64,000 nt of DNA. Source: Posidonia oceanica (Eukaryota; Streptophyta; Magnoliopsida; Alismatales; Posidoniaceae). Below the pieces are notes generated by a model that made no database searches, was not told the origin of the DNA, and worked only from the letters and a program-made list of their open reading frames with translations. Of the stretch, positions 1 to 12,231 are shown piece by piece. Location: assembly GCA_037176725.1 (NCBI GenBank), contig JAZBRS010000026.1, positions 150,671,501 to 150,735,500 on the forward strand, written 5' to 3'. Position 1 is the first letter of the stretch. Every line of letters begins with the position of its first letter. A program made the translations under genes and the position numbers.

Positions 1-1860
1 GCTCCAAGCGAAGACATCTGCATACTCTTTTAGGAATGCAATGAACTCTGCTCTGGCCTGGGGTGATAGTAGGGCGCTGATGCGAACCTCTAGCCTCTTC
101 AGCTGTACCGATATTAACAACCTCCGTTTCCTCTTCGACATGAAGGTTGGGGCCTTCTGGATCGTCGTCATAGGACTGGAACTCAGGCGATGGTCCATCA
201 TTCTCATCCTCGCCTATATCATCCTCCTCCCCATATGCAATAAGTTCCGAGAGGATCTCCTTTTCATAGGTGGGGTTTGTTATATCAAAGGAGTGTAGAT
301 GTTCCGCCTCTTGGCCCTGGTGACGCTTCACAATGGTCACGCTTACTCGAGTGTTTCTGTATCCTCGATGCGCGACCTCTGTCTTGGCAACTTCCTCAGC
401 TTGCTCTGCTTGCTCTGCTACTGCTGGCTCTGCTAGCCCTGCTAACTCTGCTACTGATTCTGCAGATGTTTGCGTTGCTAATTCTGTCTCTGCTACTGCT
501 TGTGCTGCTGATGCTTTCTCCTCCGTGTTTTCTGTTGTGCTTGCGGAGGGTATGCCAAACTGGCAACTGCTCAAGGTGCCGCTTGCTACACTACTTGAGT
601 GGGGCATGTGCCGCACAGAGCACCTAGACCCGCCCTGTGGCTGCAGAATGATCAGCTCATCTGGTCTGGTGGGGGTTGCTATTGTTGAGTTTTCTTCAAT
701 GACCATGATAGAAGCATGGTCCTTTTGCGGGGAGGGGCCCGTTGCCACGGCTTTCCCCTTCATCGCTGCCTGGTGCTCCGCTTGGTCTTCTTTCAGTGAC
801 TTGAGTTGTTCCTGGAACAGTAGCTCTAAGTCTCCCATCCTCGCATCAACCTGGGCCTCTGCAGCTGCTCCTTCTTCCTCATCCGAGGGAGAGTCGATGT
901 AGTAGGTGCCGGGGGCCTCTGGCTCTAGCCCAGCCGCTAGATGTACTACTACTCTGGGTGCTTGCTCTGATTGGCCTGCAGGCGCGGTTGATTGCGGCGG
1001 CCTCACGATCAGAGATCCAAATAGATTGGTTGGCAGGGCCGCTGATGGGTGTGCAGCCAAAGTCACTGCTGCAACTGGAAGGGAGGCAAAGCTGTTCTTC
1101 TGAGGGACCAATGGCTGGGAGGTTGTGCTGCTTGACAGGGCCTCTGTATCTGGTGGTGATGGTGACTGCACAGCCTCTGACGCCATGGGGGCCTACCACG
1201 AGAGTTGATGTTTTGAGGCAGGAGGATGTGTGACTGACTGAGCCAGCGGCGTTGCTTGTGACACGGCCGCTGAAACGGGCTGAGTCGCGCTGCTGGCTGA
1301 ACTCAGTGACTGACCCGCCAGAGAGGGTGACAGCTGTACTGATGCGACTGTGGCCACAGGTAGATTGGCTAATTGTGCCTGAGCTGGTATCCTGACTTTA
1401 GAGTTGCTTGTGCTGGCATCGGTGATGCTGATAAGACTGTAGGAAGATCAGAGACTGTCAATTCTACCAAAGGACCTGCCAAATCTGTTGCCTTATGATC
1501 TATGGAGGGAAGGGCCAGACAAACTGACCGAGATGCTGTCGTGCCGAGTTGGATCTCACTACAGGTCCGGGTTGCTCCTACTATGCCAGACTGCTCATCA
1601 TCCGAGTAGTAGTCCTCAATGCAGACCCAGTCTTCCGTTGGCAGCGAAGGGCTCTGGCACGGCTTCGATTGCACTATGGCTTGAACTCCGCTTGAACCCA
1701 GGGTACCTACACTGGTGAAGTTAGCAAGGTCTCGGGGAATGATCATTCTTCGATTCTTTAGCTGTGGGTGCTTACTTTCATCAGTCTGCAGGTCGTATCC
1801 AAGACCCTCGTTGTCCCTTCGCTCCTTTGCCACGATCGGCTCAGCAATTCCCTGGCCATA
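1..1860 (-). pseudogene. Tat pol linker region and extreme N-terminus of reverse transcriptase
   Basis: The last 50 bases of the minus-strand frame, at the window edge, encode EYADVFAWS, the conserved segment just ahead of the RT fingers in Tat elements. Upstream lies a long Ser/Ala/Glu-rich linker. It contains RNTRVSVTIVKRHQGQ and a run of acidic residues followed by EEDDIGEDENDGPSPEF, which match the linker of the plus-strand Tat element near 51930-52180. A tract rich in Ala and Glu (about 380-520) is longer than in the other copy and comes from a short tandem repeat. The region has several frames and no continuous reading frame. The linker has no known enzymatic role; in this group it joins protease to RT. 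Confidence 0.75.
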
Positions 1861-2900
1861 TCACCCGAGCGGTGTCCCCTTGACGTAACCCCACCAGTGA
1901 CAGACGTTTTCGACCATCTGGAAAGGGTTATTGTGAACGGCCAAGGAGTTGACACGTTCAAGATCTAGTATAAAGTTAACCGGCTCGCACCGATTAATGC
2001 GGTATAAAGCATCTGAGAGTTTAGGGTCAAAGGGGACAGTCTTTGAAGAGACAGAGGAGATTGTCTCGATCCGCTCCTTCTCAAAATTCTCCGCCATGAC
2101 AACGATGACATCGTCGCCACGGTGAAACTTGATCATGCGATGGAGGGTCGAGGGGATAACTTGATGCTTGTGGAGCCAAGGGTGCCCAAGTAGAAAGTTG
2201 AAGTTAGGCTCCAAGTCAACGACGTAGAATTCCACATCGAATGTGACCGGGCCAATGATGAGGGGAATAATCAAGATCCCTAGAGCGTCATAGTGGGTAT
2301 TATCAAAAACTGTCGTTCCCTTTACAGCTGGAGTAATGTCCTCGACTTTGAATTCGAGCTTTGTTGCTGTTCGCAAGGGACAAATGTTAAGGCCTGACCT
2401 ATTATCGACCAGCACTAGGAGAATGCGAAAGTTTTTGAATTGTACCGTGACGAACAAAGGTTGGTTATGATTAATCCTCATCGGAGCCAACTCATCACTT
2501 GTGAAAGTGATGACCTAGGGCTCTGCAATCATCCCGACCATGCTTTCCAAGGCGGCAGGTTCTATGGCTTGGGACACATGGGAAGCTTGGAACACGCGAA
2601 GAAAAGCCTCGCGGTGTTCGGCAGATGTGTGTATAAGGTCCCAACTGGATATGTTGGCTTTAACCTTCTTAAGTTGGGAAGTAATGTCGGCCTTGGGCTG
2701 GCCCTTTTTGGTGGTAGGGGGTGTAGCTTTGGGGGCAGGTTCAGCTATGGTAGGTACAAGAGGTTGGCCTGATGGTGGAGGTGCTGGAGGTTGGCCTAAG
2801 GGAGGAGGTGCTGCAAGTTCTAGAGGACTAGGCCTAACCATCGGTGCTAGGGGTTTGTAGACCCTCCCTGATCGCGTCACTTCCGCGTACATTTCTGTGG
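1861..2900 (-). pseudogene. Tat-type aspartic protease region
   Basis: The frame at 2490-1861 encodes the retroviral-like aspartic protease fold: a first strand FVTVQFKNFRILLVLVDN, the active-site turn region followed by LNICPL, and the LLGHPWLHKH and STLHRMIKF blocks characteristic of Tat proteases. The active-site triplet reads DNR where the plus-strand copy reads DNG, a change expected to abolish the catalytic turn. An upstream frame (2970-2515) carries a Pro-rich segment and HTSAEHREAFLRVFQASHV, also found ahead of protease in the other copy. The protease would process the Gag-Pol polyprotein inside virus-like particles. The assignment rests on comparison with the copy at 49341-50300 in this window and on family knowledge. 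Confidence 0.8.
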
Positions 2901-2970
2901 CGTAGCTGTAAGGTACGTGATGGGTGTCCCGGGTTAGGTTAATAACCATGGGAGCGCATGCGGCGAGCAC

Positions 2971-5535
2971 GAGAGGGGCTACAGGGGTGTTTATTGGTTG
3001 AGGAGGGGCATGGATAAGGGGGTTGCTGGGAAGGCAAAGTAGGTGGAGGCTGAGGTCTTCCTAATAGGTGTACAGGGGATCCTAGCTGAGGCCTACCTAA
3101 GAGATGTACTGGGGCTTGAGCCCGAGGAAGCATGGTGGGTGGTGCAGAAGAGCGCTCCGGCCTGGCACGCGGTTAGATCATATGAACGCCCGACTCGGAG
3201 CCGGTGACAACTGCAAGGTAAAGAGAGACTGGAAAGGGTTCAGAAACATCATGGATGAGCTGAGAGGGGTCTACCACAGACATGGCGTACCTAGAGGGAA
3301 AAAGAGAGTGAATTCCCGAGGTCCTTGCACCTCCCGGATAGGAGTGCTCCGGCAGGGGCTGGCGGACAATGTTGGCAAGGGAAGATGCTGATGCAGATGC
3401 AGGAGGAGGTGTGGAAGTGGATGCCTCGTGCGTGTTGATCACAATCATTCCCGATTCGATTAAGTCCTGGATAGCATTCCGTAAGGTGAAGCAATTATCC
3501 GTCGAATGCCCGACGCTTTGATGGAAATTGCAGAAAAGGTTTGCCTTATACCAATGCAGTAGTGGGTTTGGTGGCGGGCGAACCTCTGGAAAGCTCAGGA
3601 GCGACGCAACCTTCAGGAGAACGGCATTTAGCGGTTCCGCTAGTGGGGCGAACTTTCGCTTCTCAGTGGGTGGCCGTCTCTGCCTTTGATATTGTCCTTG
3701 TTGAACTGGTACGGCAGGATAGACCGGTCGAGCGGTGGTAGTGATCTGTAGTGTGGGGTGTGTCCTAGGTGCAGGTGCGTAAATGATCTGAGGAGAGGTA
3801 GGCCGAGACGCTAGATGAACAGGCGCAGCAGGAGAGTCGACGTATGCAATAGCGGGTTTCGGAGGATCCTTCTTCCGGGGGTGGTTGTTGCTGCTACTGC
3901 TATTGTTGTTGTTGGTGGTGGTGGTGCTGCTGTTACTGCTGGCAGGGGCCTGCTTGGTGAACGCAGAGAATGTGGGGAAGTTGCCACTCCGCAATGAACT
4001 CTCTACACGAGCACCAGCTCGGATCAGTGCAGTGAAGGTTGTGATGGGTTGGATGCTAAGCAGAGCCCCGGTAGATGGCTGCGTCCCTTTGATAACGATC
4101 TCGATAAACTCCTCGTCAGAGGGCCTATCTCGAACCTGTGAAGCAAGGGCACGCCAGCGGTCGACGTACTCCCCGAATGGCTCGCTAGGATTCTACTTGG
4201 TTGCGACCAGGTCCGCGCGCTTTGGGACCAGGTAGAGGTTGAAGGAGTATTGTTCTAGGAACGCCTGGCTTAGGTCGTTCCAAGTCTTGATCACAGTCAT
4301 GTCAAGCGATGTGAACCACTTGAGGGCTGGACCAGACAGACTCTTTTGAAACAGCCGGATCAGCAACCTCTCGTCAGCCTGAAGCTGGGTGAGATCACCG
4401 CAATACGCCTGCAGATGGGCTATAGGGCAGCCCCTACCATCATATTTCTCAAAGTCCGGGATCTTGAACTTTGGTGGGAGTACTGCCTCTGGAAAATAGC
4501 AAAGGTCCTAGAACTGGTAGGTCTAGTGGTCTGTACCTTGCACTAGACGTGGTGCTTTCTCTAGAACATCCATCCTATTATTGATGGAGTCTAGATTGGC
4601 TACTAGATGTGTTGGGGTAGCGGGGGTAGGGACCACGTACACCGATTGGGTCGCACCGAGGTGCTCCTCCGGATCCACCATCACATTGCCTGGTGATGCG
4701 ACGTGATGGTTGGCGTACCCGTGCAGTGGTGGAGTGTAAGAGGGAATGCATGCTGAAGTTTGAACCTGATGCAAGGGGGCGGGTAGATGACATGCTGTGC
4801 AGTGGGTGCAGAGTGCTGGAGTAGCAGCGGCCGCATCGGTGTGGTGCCGGGCGGTAGGCCTGTGGGATACTGCGCTCCAACCAGCCCGAAGGACTGATCA
4901 CCAGGTGGCGAAGGTGCATGCTGTGCATAGTGCTGTGTAGATACAAGAGGCGGGATACGTGCCCCCACCGCCGGAACTGTGAGTAGTTGAGACGATGGTC
5001 TAGGCGGAAGTGCAGAATGAGATGCATGATATGTGGTAGCAGGCCGCACAGGAACCTCGGGACCAGCAGGAATGAAAGAAGGGCAAACTAATAGAGCTAT
5101 GCCCTGCAGCCGCTAGGCAGTCTCCATCAGATGCTGATACAGCTCATCAGGCATCCCGTCAGTGGGAATACTAAGGTGCAGTGTCGGCAGGGGACCAGAG
5201 CCAAGAGGGACAGACTGTCCAGAAGATTGAAGTCCTACAACAAGAGTTGCCGCAGCAGAAGAGGTGTTGATAGGGACGTATCCCTAGGATAGTGAGGTCA
5301 GAGGCGCCTCCGGAATGCGAGCATAGGTCACCAAGATGGGATCGGTGACTGGGTCTGGAGTAGTGTGAGTCTGCCAATGCTCCGCAGGATGCTAGGGTGC
5401 CCTAGGCGACAGAGGGGGAAACCCTGGTGTCACCGGAGGCACAGGGGGAGTGGAAACGAGAGTCGGAGGGGCCGAAGCAGAAATCCCCTCCAAAACAACA
5501 GGAGTAAGCAAGGGTTCAATAGTGCGCTGGGCCAT
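2971..5535 (-). pseudogene. Tat-type gag
   Basis: The start codon is at 5535 (MAQRTIEPLL), aligned with MAQQVSEP of the plus-strand copy. The N-terminal third is Pro/Gln-rich. The retrotransposon gag domain lies at about 4470-4000 and includes GPALKWFTSLDM, QAFLEQYSFN and RDRPSDEEFIEIVIKG. A Ser/Thr/Asn-rich tract (about 3880-3945) follows, then the C-terminal segment with LFCNFHQSVGHSTDNCFTL, a zinc-finger-like Cys/His motif. Stops are mostly TAG where the other copy has Gln, for example at the position corresponding to STVQRPHEPFG. Gag would form the virus-like particle and bind element RNA. The frame is not continuous, so this copy is inactive. Confidence 0.82.
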
Positions 5536-7093
5536 CGCTGACTGAGAGCGGGTGAGAATAGGGCTGCGACGAGAGGAAAGAGGACGAGTCCTAGGAGGAG
5601 CTATGATTGCAAAAGCGGATAGCTTGGAAGGAGATGGTCGAGCACAAGTGTCTCAGCAGGAGTGTCAGTAAGAGGAGGGACTCGAGCTCCAGCTAGGGAA
5701 CTCGCTCACTGATCTCTACGGGACACAACAGAAACTGGGATTAGAAACAGAAAAATGAAATGTAAATACATTAAATTGTGGCATGAATGACATGTATGCT
5801 TTCTAGCATGCTCTCTCTCACCAATCTAGTGTATCTTAGTAGCTAGTCTACTTTGGATACTCTTAGGTGTACAGGTCACCGACTCAAGTCAGAAAAGTAG
5901 GTCCCCTGTCTAAATCCTGGCTCAAAGCTCAGGTAATAACAGGGTGGTGCATTGGTGGCCTTGACCCTGCCGAAGCGTGGGTGGTACCCTCCACTAGCAC
6001 CGACATGACCTCTGACAAGGGGGGACAGACCGACCGACTCATGCCATGCCAAAGCATCGGGGCAAGAGGCCGGGACCATCCTTCGCAGACTGATAGGTGG
6101 ACTCAGATGAGAAGATGCATGCCCTATATGATGCTTCATGCAAATGATTAAAGTCTTTTATCTTGCATATTTTATTAACTCAAGGGGATGCAAGTGTGTT
6201 GATGGCTCTAGTTGATCCTAGATTTTATTTTTACTTGCCATTTTTAAATAGCCGTGGGGGGAGCAATCAGTCTCTAATTGTTCTTAGGCTTAATGCAAAA
6301 AGGGGAAGAAAATCACCCAAGCATGGCAAGCAAACAACATACAATCACTGCAAAAAGCATGAGCATGGCATGTGCATGTGTATGTGGACATGATAGTGGA
6401 AAAAGAAACACTTAGCATGTCAAAAGGCAGGTATATATGGCATGTGCATGTGTGGTGGCATAGCAAGTGTGTAAAACAAAGCATTCATTACCCAAAAAGC
6501 AGGTATTATTGTGCCAAGCAACTATTTAGACATGTAATGCGAGAAATAAAGTAAGGATAAGCAATTAAGTAAATAAAGTAAGTAAAGAAAGGCAGGCAGT
6601 AGAGCATGTAAAGGCAGAGCAGGGAATAAAGCATGTAAACAAGCAAGGCAGGTAAATAGGCAAAGCATGCCAAAGCAAATGGCAAAACGAAAAGCCGGAG
6701 TTGGGTTTCTCCCTCGGGGTTTCTGCTATCCTGTGACCGTTTCCTACGCCCGATCACGACGGGTGTCGCACGTTGCCATAGCTCGCGATGCGATCATGTC
6801 GTGAGAGAGGGGGGTCGGAGTCAGCAGTGAATCTGGGGAGAAAACTCGACTTGAAAATACTAGAGAAACGCAAAGAAAAAGAAGAGCGAAGAGCAGGCAA
6901 GGCAAGCAAAGCAATGCAAGCAAAAAGCCAAGAAGGAAAGCCGGAGTCTGAATCCTTAGCAGAGTCGCCACTGTGCGACTCATTAGGAATCGAGATAGGC
7001 GAGCAAGCAAATAGACAAGGCAAAGGCACAAAGCAAGCAAAGAAAGCAAAACCCAAGCGACGAAAAAGCCAAAACGAAAGCCGGAGTCTAGTG
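5536..7093 (-). other. Leader (5' UTR) of Tat element A, with PBS-like repeats
   Basis: Non-coding leader between primer binding site and gag. No continuous frame is present. It contains at least two degenerate repeats of the LTR-end/PBS junction downstream of the functional site: one ends at 6970 (minus-strand CAGTGGCGACTC) and a weaker one lies near 6690-6735. Both are followed by the same ACTCCGGCTTT sequence. The region 6300-6700 is rich in short GCATG and AAGCA repeats. Confidence 0.6.
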
Positions 7094-7111
7094 TCCCCAG
7101 CGAAGTCGCCA
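7094..7111 (-). other. Primer binding site of Tat element A
   Basis: The minus strand reads TGGCGACTTCGCTGGGGA one base after the LTR end CTACA. It is nearly the same as TGGCGACTCCGCTGGGGA at 45802 in the other Tat element. From memory of Ogre/Tat descriptions, this type matches the 3' end of a plant tRNA-Arg. The tRNA identity was not checked. Confidence 0.75.
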
Positions 7112-7112
7112 C

Positions 7113-10100
7113 TGTAGTAATCTTGGTGTTCGGATCGTCCATGCATGTTGCCAACGCTCGCGTGCACCGATCAAAATCAGGTTCACTATTAGTGGGTGTA
7201 TCTGAGAAGGAAGACTTGACTCGAAAACACTGAAAAAAGGGAAAAAAGGACCATGTCTATTAAGTTGGGAGACAAGGAAAATCGAGGAAATGCGTGAATA
7301 AACATGCAAAACCAAGCAAAAGATGCAATGCCATGCAATGCAATGAAATGATATGCAATGAGATGCAATGATTTGACTCGTGCCTAGGATGAGGGCAATA
7401 TGGTCATTGCATGCCATGAGAAAGGGTAAGGACTCCTGTTACGTGCGGAGAAGGTGTTAGGCACCCCCGACACGCACGAGAATCGGTCTTTGTAGGCTTT
7501 CACTCGCATACACTGGGAAATGCATACTTTGAATGCCTAAGTGCCATGAACGCCTATCTGAATGCTCAAATGGGTGCTCTAAGTGATAGAATGCATGCAA
7601 GGAATTAAACGTGCAATCTAAGTGCTCAACAACGTTGTTTGTGTTCCGAACCAGGTGAACCCTAGTCCGTGAGAACTCCAAGCAGTAAGCATCACTGCCC
7701 TAATGCAAATGCAAGCGATAAAACAAAACAGCGGTAAAACCATACACATGCAAGCGACACGCAAAGGAAAACAACAGTAAACACGCAAAACGGTGCGAGA
7801 AATGAAAGTAGACATGCAACATGGTGCAACAGCAAGCGAAAAGGAAAGCGGGCACGTAAAACAGTGCAATGGCGAAAGAAAATGAGAGTGGACATGCAAA
7901 ACGATGCAAAAACAAGCGAAAACAGATGTGGGCACGCAAAATGATGCAAAGCAAGTGAAAACAAATGCAAGCACGCAAAACGATGCATGCAATGCAAATG
8001 AATGATGTGTTGTGATTCAGATGGACTTATCTTGAGGATCTGAAGCCTGATCTGAGATAACTTTGGTTCAAATGAAAGATCATTCAACCAGGAAGACCTG
8101 GACAGTTAGATCGTGGAAATCCAACGGTCCGATCTAAAGTTATTCAGATTTCAAGTCAGAAGGCTCAAGGGCCAGAAAAGGTAGGGGCCTAAGTGCAAAT
8201 AGTCCCTATGGGTGTGCAATGCAGGATGTATGCATGCAAAAGTAATGAAAATGCTTGAATGAATGCAGGAGTGCAATGACTGATGATATGGGAATGCAAA
8301 TGCATGCAAAAATACAGTGCAGGGACCTAAGTGTAATTTTAGAAAACTATAGGGTCCTGTATGCAAAATGTCCCTAATTGTGTGTGAAACAGGTCCAATG
8401 CATGCATGAATGCTAATGCAACAATGCATGAATGAATGCAAGGTTAATTAGGGGATATGCATGCAAAAATGCAAGAAAAGGACCTAAATGCAGTTTTTAA
8501 AACATGCAGGGTTTAAATGCAAAGCCAAGAAAGCATGCAAACATGCAAAAACTAAAAACAGGGACTGACATGCAATTATTATGTTTTTCTGGGTTTTTAA
8601 TGCAATGCAATAGGGTTTTAAATGCAGATTAAATGAGTTTTAAACCACTGAAGGACTGATATGCAAATAAACATGTTTTTTGGATTTTTTAGCAACGCTA
8701 TATAGTTAAAATCATGCTCTAAATGAAATCTAACAGCTGAACAGGACTCAAATGCAAATAAAATGTATTTTTGGGTTTTTCAGTAATGCAATAAGGTTTA
8801 AAACATGATTTAAATGATGAATGATTGAACCGAGGACTAAAATGCAATTAAAACATGCTTTTGGGCTTTTTATTAATGCAATATAGTTTAAATGCTGATT
8901 TAAATGAAATGCATGAACTGTGGTTGGACTAAAATGCAAGTTTGAAAACATGCAGTATTTTATTGCAATGCAATATGATTTAAAAGCCATTTAAATGATT
9001 TTCATACCAAATGCAGGACTCAGATGCAAATAAAATAAAAGACAGGGTCTAAAATGCAATGTAATAAGGAAAAAATGCAAAAATGGATGCTGTGGATGCA
9101 TGCTCTAGACTAAAATGCAATAAAAATAAAATGCATGATTAAAAGTGCAATGCAATAAGGTAAACATGATATTTAAATGATTTGAATCAACTGTAGAGGA
9201 CTAAGATGCAAATAAAATTAAACAGAGGACTTAAATGCAATGTAATAAGATAAACAAGTGATTTTTAACAACTGAAGGTGGACTAAAGTGCAATTTAAAT
9301 AATCTGCAGCAGCTATATTCAATGCAGTAAAGTTTAAAACGGATTTAAATGAAATGTAATCAACCATAGGACTGAAAAGTAATTTAAACAAACTGAAAGA
9401 TTAAAATGCAAGGTAATAAGATTAAAATCAGACATTAAATGATTTCTGAATTGAAACTGGACTTGAAAGTAAATAAGATAAACTACTATAATTAAATTCA
9501 ATGCATCAACCAACATTTAAATTAAAACTTTAGAAAACTACAGTGAACAGTGATCCACGTGCGGCTACTGCTTGCGCCGGAGAAGAAGAGCTGGTCCCCG
9601 CGGTCCAGCGGGCGTGCAGCGGAGTTGAGGCATCCGGCAGCTGCAGGCGAGTGCTGCGGAGCTTCCAACGTGGTCGGCAGAGCATGATGGCGGCTAGGGA
9701 GGTCTGTCGACGTCGGAGAAGATGACTGCAGAGCTTGCTGGAGGTCAACCGACGGTTGGAGGCGACGACGACGGCAGGGGAGCACAGGGTTGTGCTCCTA
9801 GGACTCCGGCGGAGCTCGAGAGGTGACTGGCTGGAGCTAAACAAGCTCGGAGCACGACGGCAGTAGCAGGTCTGCGCTGGAGAAGACAATGCTGCTGGGG
9901 CTGTTTTGGCGAGCTGCAGCGGCTGTGGAGGCGATCAGGAGCTGGAGGCGAGTGCTGCGGAGCTGCCGGTGACTCGCACGGCGCGCGGGGGGCAGTGGAG
10001 CTGCTTGCCGGCCTCGAAAGAGGCTGCAGTTGCTTCAGCAGGGCACCGGAACGAGCTGCGGAGGGGAGGAGATGCTGCTAGGAGGCAGTAAGGGGACGAC

Positions 10101-12231
10101 GGAGGCCTGGAACGCCGAACGAGCGTCGGCGAAGGCTTGCCGTCGCTGGAGAAGACGGAGCTCACGTCGGAGCTCAAAAAACGGAATAAAGCAGGAAAAA
10201 TAGAATTCTAAAGCTAGAAAGCAAGGCATGCTTGTCACGAACTTAAAAATGCATTGAAATACCTGTACGGGAGGCTGAGCTGCTCTGACAACTGGCAGTG
10301 GGTGCTGCTGTGCGGCGGCGGTCTGCAGAGGCGCACGGAGGGTTGTCGGCTGCTGGGGAAGATCAGAGTCGATCACCGGTGGCTTGGGGATGCTCCAGAT
10401 GCTTCCAGAACTTGGTTTTGTGCACCGTAGCTGAAATGCGGTTTTTGCAGGTTGGCTAAGTTGATCTTTGGCTTAGTCGGTGCTGGTGGCTCTCTGGACG
10501 CTCGGAGGCAGTTGCTCAGGGTCGTGGAGGAGTGGTGAGTGTGGCGAAGGGGTCTGAACAGGATGTCTGGGTGTCAGGAGTGGATTTGGAGAGTTGAGTC
10601 GTTTCTGGACAGAAATAGGTGTGGGGTGTTTGTGGTGAATGGTGTGGTCTGCAGGGTGATTGGCGATGAACTGGGAGTTGGGTCTAGAAGGTGGTGATTT
10701 GGCGAGTGGTGTGGTGAAGTTTGAAAGGATTCTCGGGGCTGTGTGAAGGAGTGAAGGCACTGGAATTCGGTGAGGCTCTCACTGTTTTTTTCTCACATAA
10801 TTCTCCTGTTCTCTCTCTCAATTCACACTGGTAAGGTGGGTGGAGGAAGGAGAAGAAGTTCTGGTTTTGTTCGGAGGGGTGCACTCGAGTGAAAGGCAAG
10901 AATGCGGGCTTGAGGAAGGCCGGGTGCAGGTGGTGGCAGTGAGAGGATTGTGCGGCTTGAGAGGGGAAGCACCACCAGAGGAAGCAGCACGCGGCAGCCC
11001 CCAGGAAGTTACTACCATGGGTGCTTGTTGGCGAAGGACGGTGGACTTGTGAGGGCTGTGAGGGAGCTGGGTGGCAGTTGAGGGCTGCAAGTGTGTGGGG
11101 ATTTGAAGTGGGAGGGAAAAGAGGAGAAGGAGGAGGTGCTGCTGTGCGTGCGTGCGGGCTGAAGAAGAGAGGAGGAAGAGAAGGCAGGTGTCGTGGGCCG
11201 GGCTGGAGGGTGAGAAAGAAAAAAGAAAAGGAAGAGGGGAAGACTGTGGCAGTGGGTTGGGCTGGAATGGAGAAAAAAAGGAGGAAGAAAAGAAAAGAAT
11301 GGATGGCAGTGAGCTGGGCTGGGAAAGGTGAAGAAAAGAAGGGGGGAAAAAGGAAAAAAAAAAGATGGTAGGCTTGGGCTGAAAGTGGGGGAGGAAAGAA
11401 AGGAAGGAGGGAAAGAAAAAGGAGAAAAACGAAAGAGAAAAAGGAAGAAGAGTGGTTGGGTTTTAGTTTTTAAAGTTGTATTTTTTAGAATTTCTAAGTG
11501 ATTGTTTTTTAGATTTCTTAATTGTTTTAATTATTTAAGTTTTTCCTTTGATTTTAAGTTTGTTAGTTGTTTTAATGTTTCTTTTGACTGTTTTAAGGTT
11601 TTTAATTGGATTTTTTAGATTGTTTTTCTTTTTAAGGGTTTTGAATTGTTTTTTCTTATGTTTTCTTTTTTAATTGTTTTTAATGGGTTTTGATTTGTTT
11701 TAATTGTTTTTAAGTTTTGAAATTTTTTTTTAATTGTTTTAAGTCTTGAAACTTGTTTTTTAATTGTTTTAGATCGTTTTTAAGTCTTTTAGTTTGTTTC
11801 AATTTGTTTTTAATTAGATTTTCTTTTGAATTGTTTTTTAAGTTTTTGATTTATTTTTCTGGTTGGATTTTCCTCTTTAATTGTTTTAAGGAGTGTTGAA
11901 TGCGGGCTGATGATGAGTTTGAAGAAGGAGGGAAAAGAGGAGAGGGGAAGGATAATGAGGAGAGAGAAAAGGATAATGACTTGGATTTGGAAGGGTTTGG
12001 CCTAGGGTTTAACCTAGGGTTTTATAGGGTTTTAAATGGGATTTTTGAAGGGTTTTTGGAAGGTTTAGGGTTTAGGGTTTTGAGAGGGTTTTGGAAGGAT
12101 TTTCTTAGGGTTTTTGTGTAGTTTTCTAGGTTGAAGAAAGGATGTTGTTTTGGGTTTGATTTGAAGGGCTTGAGAGGACCACCAAAGAGAGAAAGAGAGC
12201 CAATTCAGCCTGTCAAAATAGGGTGTCTATA
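7113..12231 (-). repeat. 5' LTR of Tat element A (5.1 kb)
   Basis: The LTR runs on the minus strand from TATAGACACCC (12231) to GATTACTACA (7113). Its layout is shared with the LTR at 15955-21916: a block of short AGGGTTT-like repeats (about 11990-12120), a T-rich tract (11460-11890), a purine-rich tract (11090-11460), a GC-rich part (9540-10350), and a long stretch of TGCAAATGC-like repeats (7650-9500). A block near 7430-7480 (GGTGCCTAACACC on the minus strand) is conserved in every Tat LTR here. Open frames inside, such as Phe/Cys/His-rich frames at 7618-8087, are by-products of repeats. LTRs hold the promoter and polyadenylation signals; I did not locate a convincing TATA box. Confidence 0.85.

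Larger units (their letters stand above)
1..12231 (-). mobile_element. Tat/Ogre-like Ty3/gypsy LTR retrotransposon A, truncated by the window edge
   Basis: Read on the minus strand, the order is 5' LTR (12231 to 7113), primer binding site (7111 to 7094), leader, gag (start codon at 5535), protease, a long linker and the first residues of reverse transcriptase at the window edge. The protein order and sequence match the plus-strand Tat element at 42263-61435, and the 5 kb LTR is typical of the Ogre/Tat group. The right end lies inside a copia-type LTR, whose remainder continues at 12232-13134. The outer LTR end reads TATAGACACCC instead of the expected TGTAGACACCC. The other LTR and target duplication lie outside the window. 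Coding regions are interrupted by stops, mostly TAG, and by frame changes, so this copy is not autonomous. Confidence 0.88.

Noticed and set aside
333..902. 189-codon Ala/Ser/Cys-rich frame on the plus strand
   Set aside because: It lies over the Ala/Glu-rich linker repeat of the minus-strand Tat pol and has no counterpart in the other Tat copy.
3885..4235. Poly-Leu/Val hydrophobic frame resembling a membrane protein
   Set aside because: It is a by-product of the Asn/Ser/Thr microsatellite that encodes the gag linker on the minus strand.
7618..8087. Overlapping Phe/Cys/His-rich open frames on the minus strand
   Set aside because: They arise from short GCAAAACG/GCACGCAAAA repeats inside the Tat LTR. 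The same type of frame recurs at 16511-17139 for the same reason.
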